NCBI RefSeq assembly: GCF_014696625.1
Contig: NZ_JACJQL010000002.1
Coordinates: forward strand, 62,001 to 126,000
Reading direction: 5' to 3'
Length of the DNA stretch: 64,000 bases
Source of the DNA: Nostoc parmelioides FACHB-3921
GTDB taxonomy: Bacteria > Cyanobacteriota > Cyanobacteriia > Cyanobacteriales > Nostocaceae
Shown here: in pieces, positions 20,096-28,504 of the stretch
Position numbering within the stretch: the stretch's first letter is position 1
Layout of the letters: each line of letters starts with the position of its first letter
The notes under the pieces: generated by a model
Seen by the model: only the letters and a program-made list of their open reading frames with translations
What the model was told of the DNA's origin: nothing
The model's database searches: none
Made by a program: the position numbers and the translations under genes

Positions 20096-21211
20096 GTGGT
20101 TGCCACACCGGAAAAACTACAAAATACACAGGAACATTTATCAACCCAAGACCGAGTAGCCGTGTTGCTCATGGGTTATGGTGAAGTTGAAAGCTACGAG
20201 GATTTTGCTAACTATAACGAACAGGCTCTCAACCTACTGACAGCAAAATTTGCACCTGTACCGACTTGGATTTATCCGCCGTTAGCAAAGTTACTGGCGT
20301 TATTTGACCGTCACGAATGGGGACATCAACACCACGATTTTATTTCCCCTCACAACGCCATCTTTGAAAAGCAGCGTGCTGGCATTGAACAAAATTTACA
20401 AGCAAAATGGGGCGATCGTATTCAAGTTTTCAAAGCTTTTAATTTCTGCGCTCCCTTTTTACCTAACCAAGTTTTGGCGGAAATCAAAAGTCAAGGTTTT
20501 GACAAAATTCTGATTTACCCCCTACTAGTTGTTGATTCCATTTTCACCAGTGGGATTGCTATTGAACAAGTTAACAATGCTCTAACTGAGACGAATGATG
20601 GTGAAAACCATTGGCTGAAAGCATTACGTTATATACCTTCTTTCTATAACGAGCCAGAATACATCCATTTAATGGCTCATCTGGTTGAGGAGAAAATTAA
20701 CGCTGATTTAGCCACAGCTTACTTACCTTCCCAAATTGGCATTGTGTTGATGAATCACGGTTGTCCTCACAAAGCCAAAGGTTTCACCTCTGGAATTGTC
20801 GAAAGTCAAGCGTTGTATGATTTGGTACGGGAAGAGTTAATTTATAAGTATCCACTCATTTCTGTGGGTTGGCTGAATCATGACACCCCCTTAATTGAGT
20901 GGACGCAACCCAACGCAGAGCAAGCAGCTAAAAACCTGATTCAATTGGGTGCAAAGGTTATTATCTTTATGCCTATTGGCTTTGCCACAGAAAACCACGA
21001 AACTTTACTAGATGTACACCACATAATTCATGATTTAGAGAAGAAATATTCTGGTGTGGATTATGTGCAGATGGCTTGTGTGAATGACAATCCAGAGTTT
21101 CTAGCAATGGCGGCTGAATGGGCAAATGCTCAGATTGCTGAGTTGCAGCATGAGCAAGCAGTGGCAATCAACCCACAATTAGCTGTACATCATCATCACC
21201 ATCATCACTAG
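20096..21211 (+). CDS. Ferrochelatase-like protein with natural poly-His tail
   Basis: About 371 residues. It resembles the two-domain ferrochelatase/CbiX chelatase fold: VAVLLMGYGEVESYEDFANY at the first strand, then KILIYPLLVVDSIFTSGIA, VLMNHGCPHKAKGF and VIIFMPIGFATENHETLLD, with His and Glu residues where chelatases bind metal. Sequence is divergent from HemH, so the tetrapyrrole and metal are uncertain. It ends in seven consecutive histidines (codons 21188-21208). I chose the GTG at 20096 because CGAGG lies eight bases ahead; the frame is open further upstream. Confidence 0.75.
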   Translation: MVATPEKLQNTQEHLSTQDRVAVLLMGYGEVESYEDFANYNEQALNLLTAKFAPVPTWIYPPLAKLLALFDRHEWGHQHHDFISPHNAIFEKQRAGIEQNLQAKWGDRIQVFKAFNFCAPFLPNQVLAEIKSQGFDKILIYPLLVVDSIFTSGIAIEQVNNALTETNDGENHWLKALRYIPSFYNEPEYIHLMAHLVEEKINADLATAYLPSQIGIVLMNHGCPHKAKGFTSGIVESQALYDLVREELIYKYPLISVGWLNHDTPLIEWTQPNAEQAAKNLIQLGAKVIIFMPIGFATENHETLLDVHHIIHDLEKKYSGVDYVQMACVNDNPEFLAMAAEWANAQIAELQHEQAVAINPQLAVHHHHHHH

Positions 21212-21622
21212 AATTAGGGATGTAAGGGTATAAGGGTGTAGGGGTGTAGTTTTCAGCACCCTTGCACCCTTATTAAGCGTTGGCTCAGATTACTTTGTAA
21301 TTCCCGAATGGCAATGCTGGTACTACCCTCAGAGGCTAATTGGGGAAAATCTAGAATTGGTTGATGAGAATTGGCTTTTAGATGTCGATTCTTCAACACT
21401 TGTGAAGTGATATCCCTCATTTTAGGCAATTGAGCAGAACTGAACAACAAGTAAGCAATGAATTTTTGCACCCAGATCAAAGCTGAATATATCAAGGTTT
21501 GAGCTAGGCAATGGGGTATAGCTTTATTGCTGGGTCGCAGCTATTTTAATAGAAAACTAGGGGTCAGCTTTATAATACCCACATAGGTAACGAAGTTGTT
21601 TAACAACCATGTTTTGTGATGG
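21212..21622. other. Intergenic stretch with octamer repeat
   Basis: Bases 21216-21271 hold GGTGTAAG/GGGTGTAG-like octamers whose copies pair with CACCCTTGCACCCTTAT just downstream, a possible terminator for the ferrochelatase-like gene. An 80-codon minus frame at 21253-21495 has its last codons made of this repeat and no family likeness. The rest shows no gene. Confidence 0.5.
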
Positions 21623-21763
21623 GATTTATGCTGGATCGCAGCAATTTTTCTGGATCATTATGGTGCGCTAGGACTTGCTAAGTATGCAGCCAGTCCAACA
21701 CGTATTGCTGGAGTTGTATTTGTGATTCTGGGTGTTTCCTTAGTTGCCTATGCAAAACGGTAG
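21623..21763 (+). pseudogene. 3' remnant of a DMT-family (YdcZ/DUF606-like) transporter
   Basis: A 46-codon frame ends in FLDHYGALGLAKYAASPTRI, then AGVVFVILGVSLVAYAKR and a stop. This matches the last helix of DUF606/YdcZ-type membrane proteins (IDHFG...R..G..L...GV.L). There is a stop just before it in the same frame and no start codon, and the adjacent bases continue the protein in another frame, so it is a decayed fragment. Confidence 0.6.
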
Positions 21764-21869
21764 CAGAAAAGGGGCGATCGCCTGTATCAGTATCGTAGAT
21801 GCGATCGTATCTTTTTGTTTACTAGGATGTTACCTTATGTCGGAACACGTTAATATTACAGAGAACAAA

Positions 21870-22080
21870 AATCAGTCTGCCTAATCCAGGTTTACCCTAA
21901 AAGCATCTATGATGCAGGGTCTAAGTTAGGAACGGAGGAACCAAGTTTGGGGCGTATCTGCCAAAAAAGCTGAAGCTAAAGTGTGAAAGAGAAATTTCAA
22001 ATTTTAGACTTAGAGCATTTAAAGAAGGACATCTCTCAGTCCTAGCCCGTCAGCTAACTTCGTAGGCATTGAGAGGAGAT
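21870..22080 (+). ncRNA. c-di-AMP riboswitch (ydaO/yuaA class)
   Basis: The core motifs of the ydaO/yuaA class appear in order: GCCTAATCC at 21879, AACGGAGGAACCAAGTTTGG at 21931, and CCCGTCAGCTAACTTCGTAG at 22046 followed by GC. GCCTA and TAGGC at the two ends can form the closing helix. In other bacteria this aptamer binds cyclic di-AMP and usually turns off wall-hydrolase or K+ and osmolyte transport genes. Here no long gene follows; the next one starts about 410 bases later. Edges are approximate. Confidence 0.85.
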
Positions 22081-22491
22081 TGAACGAGCAGCATTTATAC
22101 AAAATAATGCCTGTCGTCAGTATCCTTGGCTGGTAAACTTACGCTTCGCTTTACCTGTCCTCGCACTGGAAGTCAGGTTTTATAGTCTGTGTTTCTAGGG
22201 GCTGAGGTCAGATTAGTTGCCTTGAGGTACAGTAGATCGTGTTTTTGCAGATAAATCATCACTTGACTTTCATTACAGTAGACATTGTTAGCGCCACCAT
22301 AAATAGTATTGAAAGTTTGGTTTTTCCTATAGAGAAAATTCCAACACAGTACTTATGAAACTTTGATCAAACTGTAGAGAAAACCTCTGTCATTGTGCTA
22401 GGTGTAAATTCTTGATGCAGTTTAGCGGCATCAATTGGGCTAGAAAAATTCACGATGGAAGTATTATTCATAAACAGTTCTGGAGAATAAA
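22081..22491. other. Leader after the riboswitch, no intact gene
   Basis: About 410 bases. No plus-strand frame of credible length. A minus-strand frame of about 60 codons at 22173-22352 (containing NTIYGGANNVYCNESQVMIY) looks protein-like but has a stop just upstream and no start, so it may be a gene remnant. Transcripts started at the riboswitch would cross this to reach the gene at 22492. Confidence 0.45.
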
Positions 22492-22734
22492 ATGTCTATT
22501 CAAAATCGTAACTTTTTTACTGATGTTAACTTTTTACCTGAGCATAAATTTAAGTTAATTGGAGAGTTTGCAGGAAAAAAGCTCTTACTAATTGGCAGAA
22601 CTAATGCCTATGGTGATCCCATAGTTGCAGCAAGCCATAGTAATGAGCCTAGCCAAGAAGATTTATACGCTTATGACCTATATGAGTTGATGAAGTGTAA
22701 TCACGAGCTAGTTAATATCACTGGAGAGATTTAG
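22492..22734 (+). CDS. Small protein of unknown function
   Basis: 80 residues, not recognised. ATG with CTGGAGAATAAA before it is a good initiation site. The sequence is soluble and acidic toward the end (EPSQEDLYAYDLYELMKCNH). It is the first complete gene after the c-di-AMP riboswitch, about 410 bases away, and could be its target if no terminator lies between. No domain seen. Confidence 0.55.
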   Translation: MSIQNRNFFTDVNFLPEHKFKLIGEFAGKKLLLIGRTNAYGDPIVAASHSNEPSQEDLYAYDLYELMKCNHELVNITGEI

Positions 22735-22776
22735 TCAATTAATAGGGTGGGTTGATACTGTTCAGAAAAGAATCGA

Positions 22777-22982
22777 TAAGCTATTCTGCTTTTAAGTTGC
22801 ACAATCCATCGTGAGGGCTGTTAACTGTGAGGCAGTCGCAGTCTTGGCGGTTTCCGTCGATTGCGAACTGCCGTTAGCGTAGCGGTAGCGACGTTAGGAG
22901 CGTCACCCGAAGGGTTGACCGTTGAAAGTTAACAGTTAACAGCCCTTATTAGAGTTATACAATTTAGCCGCGCATTAGCTTA
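22777..22982 (+). repeat. MITE-like palindromic repeat, copy A (with internal insert)
   Basis: Ends TAAGCTATTCTGC and GCGCATTAGCTTA form imperfect terminal inverted repeats, and inner arms GGGCTGTTAACTGT / AACAGTTAACAGCCC pair too. Compared with copy B it carries about 80 extra bases in the centre, including another short cyanobacterial palindromic repeat (GCGTAGCGGTAGCGACGT). Confidence 0.75.
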
Positions 22983-23169
22983 TCAGAACTATCTCCCACC
23001 TTATAGCGTCTATAAATATTGATGCTGTTCTAGTGATACACCTCAATAATTAATTAATACCAATATTTTGTTATATGGGGTGTTTTTGTATAAAGCAACG
23101 CACCATTTGTGACCCTTATTTAGTTAAGATTAACGCTTATAGAAATCCGATTTAATTATTGAAATGATC

Positions 23170-23275
23170 TAAGCTATTACGCTTTTAAATTACATAATCA
23201 TTTGTATGGATTGTTGACTGCTGACGGTTAACTGTCAACAGTCAACTGTCAACAGCTATAGTTATACATCATACA
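23170..23275 (+). repeat. MITE-like repeat, copy D (diverged, right end lost)
   Basis: Left end TAAGCTATTACGCTTTTAAA matches copies A and B, the middle holds GTTAACTGTCAACAG heptamers, and AGTTATAC remains at the right. The terminal GCGCATTAGCTTA is missing. Confidence 0.55.
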
Positions 23276-23572
23276 TTACAACTACTGAGAACAAAACTAA
23301 GTGTAAAGTTTTGTAACATACGAGATAACTTTCTCCCACTTCTACAGAAATACCTATAGAACCGCAACTGTAATCTCCATATACCGCGTTCAATAACACC
23401 AGAGATATAACAAAATTTTGTTATATCTCTGCCTTCCTTATATGTATGTGTTAAATATTATTTAAAGGTAGCTGTTATGAAAAAGCAAATAGTAAAGTTA
23501 TCTCAACATCATCTGGTTTTTTGTTACCAATAAAGGGTGAACAATAATTATAAAATACCTGGAAATAGGGTA

Positions 23573-23893
23573 ATGAATAATCCAATTCTCACAACTGCTG
23601 GTATTGTAATCGCTTTCGGGATTATTGTTGGTGTTTTCATTGTGGGATTAATTTATCTGCAACGAAGACGACAAGTAGTAGACAGTTTAATCCGTATTAA
23701 TAATGTAGTTGGTTGTTTTGGGATTGTGGAAGTTCCTATAAACCACAATAGTCCAGGAAAAGTACGTATTAATCTCAAAGGTTCTCTCGTAGACTTTGTA
23801 GCTTTCACCGATGAAATTCATCAATTTAATCAAGGTGATTCCGTTGTTGTTGTGCGAATTAAGGGAAATAAAGTTTGGGTAGTTAATGTTTAG
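23573..23893 (+). CDS. NfeD-like membrane protein
   Basis: 106 residues: one N-terminal membrane helix (TAGIVIAFGIIVGVFIVGLI) followed by a beta-rich OB-type domain with GCFGIVEVPIN and GDSVVVVRIKGNKVWVV, the NfeD C-terminal pattern. NfeD proteins partner SPFH/flotillin proteins in membrane microdomains, and two SPFH genes follow at once. I prefer the ATG at 23573 (AATAGGG before it); a GTG at 23537 would add 12 polar residues. Confidence 0.72.
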   Translation: MNNPILTTAGIVIAFGIIVGVFIVGLIYLQRRRQVVDSLIRINNVVGCFGIVEVPINHNSPGKVRINLKGSLVDFVAFTDEIHQFNQGDSVVVVRIKGNKVWVVNV

Positions 23894-23996
23894 CAAGAGA
23901 GGCAGTTTGCGGAAGGTGTCGCAGGACTGAAGGGGATTCTGATGACAGTTGACGGTTAACAGTTGAGAAATTACTCATGACTCTTGAGAAATAACT

Positions 23997-25340
23997 ATGA
24001 GCTTAATTAAACAAGAATTAGCGACTGTAACAGTAGCACAAGTTGATGCAAATACACCTGATACTAGCAAAGAAAATAACGGGATAGAGAGTCTACTTTA
24101 TGGTGGTCTTCCTATTGCTTTATCTATTTTTGGTGCGGTTGTACTGGTGTGGTTTATCAAGTCTTTTTTATGTATTTGTAAACCCAACGAAATCTTGATA
24201 CTTTCGGGACGCAAATGGCGGACTAAAGATGGACAAGAGATGGGTTATCGAGTGTTATTAGGTGGGCGAGCCATTCGGATTCCTATAGTGGAAACTGTAA
24301 AACGGATGGATGTGACGACTATGCCGGTAAGGGTGGAAGTGCGGAACGCTTACGCCAAAGGGGGAACGCCTTTGAATATTCAAGCGATCGCCAATGTGAA
24401 AATTTCCTCAGATCCGGTGGTTGTAGGTAACGCCATTGAACGCTTTTTAGACCGCGATCGCTCGGAATTGGCTCGTGTATCCCGCGAAACCTTAGAAGGC
24501 TATCTCCGGGGTGTCGTCGCCACCCTCACACCAGAAGAACTCAACGAAGACCGCCTGAGTTTTGCCCAACGCATCGCCTCTGATGTCAGCCGCGATTTGA
24601 GTAAACTGGGATTGCAACTAGACACCCTGAAAATTCAAAGCGTTTCCGATGATGTAGACTATCTCAAGTCTTGGGGACGTAAACAAATTGCCCTCGTAAT
24701 TCGAGACGCAGAGATTGCCGAATCCAACGCACTCACCCAAGCCGAACAAATCGAAGCCCAGTCCGAAGAATATGCCCAAGTCGCCAAAACCCAAGACAAA
24801 ATCATTGTGTTGGAGAAAGAAAACGAACTCCGCAAAATCAAAGCCCAGCTAGAACAGAGAGCGAAGTCAGAAGAAGAAATTACTACGGCTGCTGCTCAGG
24901 AAAAGAAAGCCAAAGCCGAACAAGTTTTACAAATGCTACGGGCTGAATTAGAACGCCTACGTCTACAAGCCGATGAAGTCCTCCCCGCCGAAGCCCGTCG
25001 CCAAGCCCAAGAACTCCGCGCCAAAGGCGAAGCAGCCTTCCTAGAGGAAAATGCCAAAGCCGCAGCTTTAGTTAACGACATTCTTTCCCAAGTTTGGCGG
25101 CAAACCGGCAGCGATGCTTCTAAGTTATTCCTCATTCAACAAATTGAAACCGTCCTCCAAGAAGCAGTGAGGATTCCTCAACGCATTCACCTAGAGAAGG
25201 TAAATGTGATTGATAACGGCGATGGCAAATCCGTAGCCAGCTTGGTGAATATTTACCCCGAAATCGTCCTGCAATTCCTAGAAAATGTGAATCGTACTCT
25301 GGGTATTGATGTTACTGGAACCTTGGGGAGTGGAGATTAG
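23997..25340 (+). CDS. SPFH/Band 7 (flotillin-like) protein 1
   Basis: 447 residues. A membrane helix at about 34-55 (GLPIALSIFGAVVLVWFIKS) leads to CICKPNEILILSGRK, the start of an SPFH domain (about 60-220). A long Ala/Glu-rich coiled coil follows (about 230-360) and a C-terminal region (FLIQQIETVLQEAV) like that of flotillins. Such proteins oligomerise and organise membrane microdomains. Paralogous to the next gene; 103 bases after the NfeD-like gene. Start ATG after GAGAAAT. Confidence 0.88.
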   Translation: MSLIKQELATVTVAQVDANTPDTSKENNGIESLLYGGLPIALSIFGAVVLVWFIKSFLCICKPNEILILSGRKWRTKDGQEMGYRVLLGGRAIRIPIVETVKRMDVTTMPVRVEVRNAYAKGGTPLNIQAIANVKISSDPVVVGNAIERFLDRDRSELARVSRETLEGYLRGVVATLTPEELNEDRLSFAQRIASDVSRDLSKLGLQLDTLKIQSVSDDVDYLKSWGRKQIALVIRDAEIAESNALTQAEQIEAQSEEYAQVAKTQDKIIVLEKENELRKIKAQLEQRAKSEEEITTAAAQEKKAKAEQVLQMLRAELERLRLQADEVLPAEARRQAQELRAKGEAAFLEENAKAAALVNDILSQVWRQTGSDASKLFLIQQIETVLQEAVRIPQRIHLEKVNVIDNGDGKSVASLVNIYPEIVLQFLENVNRTLGIDVTGTLGSGD

Positions 25341-25355
25341 GGATTGGAACTGTAC

Positions 25356-25375
25356 AGACGCGATTAATCGCGTCT
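25356..25375. repeat. Perfect 20-bp palindrome between the two flotillin genes
   Basis: AGACGCGATTAATCGCGTCT is its own reverse complement. Similar palindromes are scattered in Nostoc-type genomes (from general knowledge). It lies 15 bases after the stop of the first SPFH gene and could act as an RNA hairpin in the operon. Confidence 0.75.
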
Positions 25376-25403
25376 CTAACAACTAACAACTAACAACTAA
25401 CAA
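25376..25403. repeat. Heptamer tandem repeat CTAACAA x4
   Basis: Four perfect CTAACAA units end two bases before the ATG of the second flotillin-like gene, where a ribosome-binding site would be. No Shine-Dalgarno sequence is left there. Confidence 0.9.
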
Positions 25404-25405
25404 TT

Positions 25406-26674
25406 ATGGAAATTATCGCTTTACTTTTAGGAATTTTTGGGACTGGAACCGCCGCAGGATGGTGGGTGATTCGCAACTTGTATTATATCTGCCAGCCTAG
25501 TGAAGTGCTGATTTTTGCGGGTAGCCGGACTCAGGTTGATGATAGGCGATCAGTTGGTTATCGCTTGGTGAAAGGTGGTAGTAGTATTCAAGTGCCTCTG
25601 TTGGAAAAAACTTTCCGCATGGATTTGACTAACATGATTATTGAATTAAAGGTGTCTAACGCCTACTCAAAAGGTGGGATTCCTTTGACGGTGGAAGGGG
25701 TGGCAAATATTAAAATTGCTGGTGAAGAACCGACAATTCACAATGCAATTGAGCGACTGTTAGGTAAAAGCCGCAAGGATATTGAACAATTAGCCAAGGA
25801 CACCTTGGAAGGTAATCTGCGGGGGGTGTTGGCGAATCTCACACCAGAACAGGTGAATGAGGATAAAATCACCTTTGCTAAAACTTTGTTGGAAGAAGCT
25901 GAAGATGATTTAGAAAAACTGGGATTGGTACTAGATAACCTACAAATCAAGAATATTTTTGATGAGGTACTTTATTTAGATTCTATAGGACGCAAGCAAC
26001 AGGCAGAGTTGCTACGAGATGCGCGCATAGCTGAAGCCGAAGCGAAAGCCCAAGCGATCATTAAATCTTCAGAAAATCTCCGCATTACTAAACTCAGGCA
26101 AATTGAACGGGATTTGCAAATTGCTAAAGCCGAAGCAGAACGCAGAGTTAGAGATGCAATTACCAAACGCACCGCAGTGATTGCAGAGGTGGAATCGGTG
26201 GTCAATTCCCAAATTGCCAAGGTGCAAGCAGAAGTAGCAGTGCAAACCGAACGCATCATTCAAGTAGAAAACCAACTACAAGCCGATATAGTTGCCCCAG
26301 CCGAGGCAGAATGTCAAAGTGCGATCGCTCAAGCTAAGGGAGATGCTGCCAAAATCATCGAAGAAGGCAAAGCCCAAGCCGCAGGAACCCAGCGCCTAGC
26401 TGAATCCTGGCAAAATGCAGGTGCATCGGCGCGAGAAATCTTTATCTTCCAAAAACTGGAACCATTATTGAAAATGATGGCTGCGGGAGTACCTGAGGTG
26501 GAAGTAGAAAATTTAACTGTGATTGATGCGGCTAATGGTGGTGGCGTACCTAAAATAGCCTCTTTAATTGAACAGTTACGTCAAACTACTGGTGTCGATG
26601 TTGCTCAAGTAATCAATCAGCTCAAGTCTGATGGTAAAAATGGCAAGGTTGGCTCAAATTTGGATCAAGGTTAG
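25406..26674 (+). CDS. SPFH/Band 7 (flotillin-like) protein 2
   Basis: 422 residues, paralogue of the preceding gene. N-terminal hydrophobic segment (about 3-25), CQPSEVLIFAGSRTQVDDRR opening the SPFH domain, LEKTFRMDLTNMIIELKVSN, then an Ala/Glu/Lys coiled coil (about 205-330) and a C-terminal FIFQKLEPLLKMMAAGVPEV segment typical of flotillins. The ATG has no Shine-Dalgarno site because CTAACAA repeats occupy the leader. Only 14 bases separate it from the sigma-like gene. Likely forms a hetero-oligomer with the first SPFH protein. Confidence 0.88.
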   Translation: MEIIALLLGIFGTGTAAGWWVIRNLYYICQPSEVLIFAGSRTQVDDRRSVGYRLVKGGSSIQVPLLEKTFRMDLTNMIIELKVSNAYSKGGIPLTVEGVANIKIAGEEPTIHNAIERLLGKSRKDIEQLAKDTLEGNLRGVLANLTPEQVNEDKITFAKTLLEEAEDDLEKLGLVLDNLQIKNIFDEVLYLDSIGRKQQAELLRDARIAEAEAKAQAIIKSSENLRITKLRQIERDLQIAKAEAERRVRDAITKRTAVIAEVESVVNSQIAKVQAEVAVQTERIIQVENQLQADIVAPAEAECQSAIAQAKGDAAKIIEEGKAQAAGTQRLAESWQNAGASAREIFIFQKLEPLLKMMAAGVPEVEVENLTVIDAANGGGVPKIASLIEQLRQTTGVDVAQVINQLKSDGKNGKVGSNLDQG

Positions 26675-26688
26675 TAAGAAAGTCAAGC

Positions 26689-27333
26689 ATGGATGAATTA
26701 ACCGCACTGGTAAAACAAACCTGTCAGCATCCAAGGGGTAGTATTGAACGCCAAAAAGGACTGCATGAAATTATCTGGCGGATTCAGCAGTCGGGTAAAT
26801 TGTTTCGGGGTACGGGTGTACCTGATGCAGAGGAAGCATTGCAGAAAACATGGCTGTATTTTTGCCTCAATCTCTGCGAAGCTACAACCAGTGAGGAACC
26901 ATACAATTCCAGCCAAGGAAGTGTGATTACTTGGCTGAATGCCTACTTGCGGTACAGGCTGAAAGATATCGTCGTTCCTGATCAAAAAATCATTCATTAT
27001 TCTTCAGATGAAAATGGCGAAGAAGTAGATCCCACAGATTTGATTCCTGCACGCCCAGAACCACCACCAATTCTAGAGGAAATTCAGGAATGGTTAAAAA
27101 AAGAAGCTCATACTTTACGCCGTATTTACGTAACTAATCGCCCAGATATCAATTGTTTGGTGTTGATTGAACGTCGCTTACCGCCAGAAACTTCTTGGAA
27201 GGATTTATCTCAAGAGTTTGGTGTCTCCATCGCTACCCTGAGTGGTTTCTATCAACGCCATTGTTTTCCCCGCCTCCTCAATTTCGGCATATCCCAAGGT
27301 TATATTGATCATGAGTATGAGTTACCTAAGTGA
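26689..27333 (+). CDS. Sigma-70-like (ECF-type) regulator
   Basis: 214 residues. The first half resembles sigma region 2 (DAEEALQKTWLYFCLNLCEA, then SVITWLNAYLRYRLKD). The end resembles region 4 with a helix-turn-helix (SWKDLSQEFGVSIATLSGFY). A proline-rich linker with DLIPARPEPPPILEEI joins them. It is divergent, so it may be a degenerate sigma factor that no longer binds polymerase. In many cyanobacteria such genes sit before a DUF1822 gene and a CHAT-domain gene, as here. Its last 23 bases overlap the next start, indicating translational coupling. Confidence 0.7.
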   Translation: MDELTALVKQTCQHPRGSIERQKGLHEIIWRIQQSGKLFRGTGVPDAEEALQKTWLYFCLNLCEATTSEEPYNSSQGSVITWLNAYLRYRLKDIVVPDQKIIHYSSDENGEEVDPTDLIPARPEPPPILEEIQEWLKKEAHTLRRIYVTNRPDINCLVLIERRLPPETSWKDLSQEFGVSIATLSGFYQRHCFPRLLNFGISQGYIDHEYELPK

Positions 27334-28477
27334 ACAGCAAAGCATATCAATACCGATTCCAGAGAGTTTTCGCCAAATAGCTCTGGAATTTGCCCAAGAG
27401 CAACCAATTTCTACAAAAGCGAAACAAGTATATTTAAATACCCTAGCTGTACAAATAGTTAATAGCTATTTAGCAATGTTAGATATCCCCACGGAACTAG
27501 AAGCTAGCTATAGTTGGCATCCAAGGGGGCGCTTGGCGGCTGATGTTGCAGATTTACTATTAACTGGTGTGGGACGTTTGGAATGTCGGCCGATGCGGAT
27601 GGGCGATCGCTCCTGTAAAATTCCCCCAGAAGTTTGGGATAATCGCATTGGTTATGTTGTTGTGGAAATTAATCACACTTGTAAGGAAGGGAAAATTATA
27701 GGATTTATTGCCAGTGTCAACACTCCAGAAATTACCCTGGAACAACTGCGATCTTTAACGGTATTAATTGAACATTTACATCTAGTACATTTACGGCAAT
27801 GGCTAGAAGGTATCTACACCAATAACTGGCAAAGTGTAGAAGAATTATCAAGTCAAAGAAGCACTCAATTAGCCTTCCGTTCCAAACGTGTGCGGGGTTG
27901 GGAATTGGATACTCCAGAAAAAGTTTGGCAAGTAGTTGAGCAATTATATCCTGCTCACAGTTGGGAAAAAAGTTTACCACCGGAACTATTAGCAAGTTTT
28001 CCTTGGAGGAGATTAGGCAATATAGAAGTATCTCCCACTACTAATAATTGCACTGAATTTACTGAAGCGATCGCTCATCTTTTAAAAACAACTCCAGACG
28101 AAGAAACTCGCTGGACTTTGGCAGAAATTTTGTGGACTCTTGCACCCAATCATCCTGCTGTCAGTGCTAGACGCATCATCGATTTAGGAATGCAGCTTGC
28201 AGGCCATCCTGTCGCTTTAATGGTAGCAATTTTAGCCAAACCAGATAGGAATGTGGCTGTCTTATTGCGTGTGTATCCAATGGGAAATCAGCCTTATCTA
28301 CCACCAGGATTGCAATTAGCTGGACTAGATGAAAATGGCAAATCATTTTTAGAAGTCCAGGCACGAGAAAATAAAGATGATTACATCCAGTGCAAATTTT
28401 GTGCAGAATTTGGCGAAAAATTTCAAGTTCGGGTTACTATAAATAATGTAAGTTTTACAGAAAATTTTGTCATTTAA
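27311..28477 (+). CDS. DUF1822 family protein
   Basis: 388 residues of the cyanobacterial DUF1822 family, function unknown. N-terminal IPESFRQIALEFAQEQPIST and KAKQVYLNTLAVQIVNSYLA are typical, as is the central RSKRVRGWELDT segment. The C-terminal part (RNVAVLLRVYPMGNQPYLPP, then GLQLAGLDENGKSFLEVQAR) is predicted beta-rich. No signal peptide or membrane helix. It overlaps the sigma-like gene by 23 bases and is followed 27 bases later by the CHAT-PBP gene. I chose ATG 27311; a second ATG at 27317 is possible. Confidence 0.8.
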   Translation: MSMSYLSEQQSISIPIPESFRQIALEFAQEQPISTKAKQVYLNTLAVQIVNSYLAMLDIPTELEASYSWHPRGRLAADVADLLLTGVGRLECRPMRMGDRSCKIPPEVWDNRIGYVVVEINHTCKEGKIIGFIASVNTPEITLEQLRSLTVLIEHLHLVHLRQWLEGIYTNNWQSVEELSSQRSTQLAFRSKRVRGWELDTPEKVWQVVEQLYPAHSWEKSLPPELLASFPWRRLGNIEVSPTTNNCTEFTEAIAHLLKTTPDEETRWTLAEILWTLAPNHPAVSARRIIDLGMQLAGHPVALMVAILAKPDRNVAVLLRVYPMGNQPYLPPGLQLAGLDENGKSFLEVQARENKDDYIQCKFCAEFGEKFQVRVTINNVSFTENFVI

Positions 28478-28504
28478 TAGACAAATTATTACAAGGAAGA
28501 AACA

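Larger units (their letters stand above)
22735..23572. other. Repeat-rich intergenic region
   Basis: About 840 bases with two MITE-like elements (22777-22982 and 23170-23275) and no credible gene. The remainder is AT-rich and holds the promoter region of the NfeD/flotillin cluster. Confidence 0.6.

Noticed and set aside
21188..21208. Poly-His codons as vector or cloning contamination
   Set aside because: The surrounding sequence is native cyanobacterial DNA with local repeats right after the stop codon; no vector sequence is seen.
21253..21495. 80-codon minus-strand frame
   Set aside because: Its last codons are made of the octamer repeat and the rest matches no family I know.
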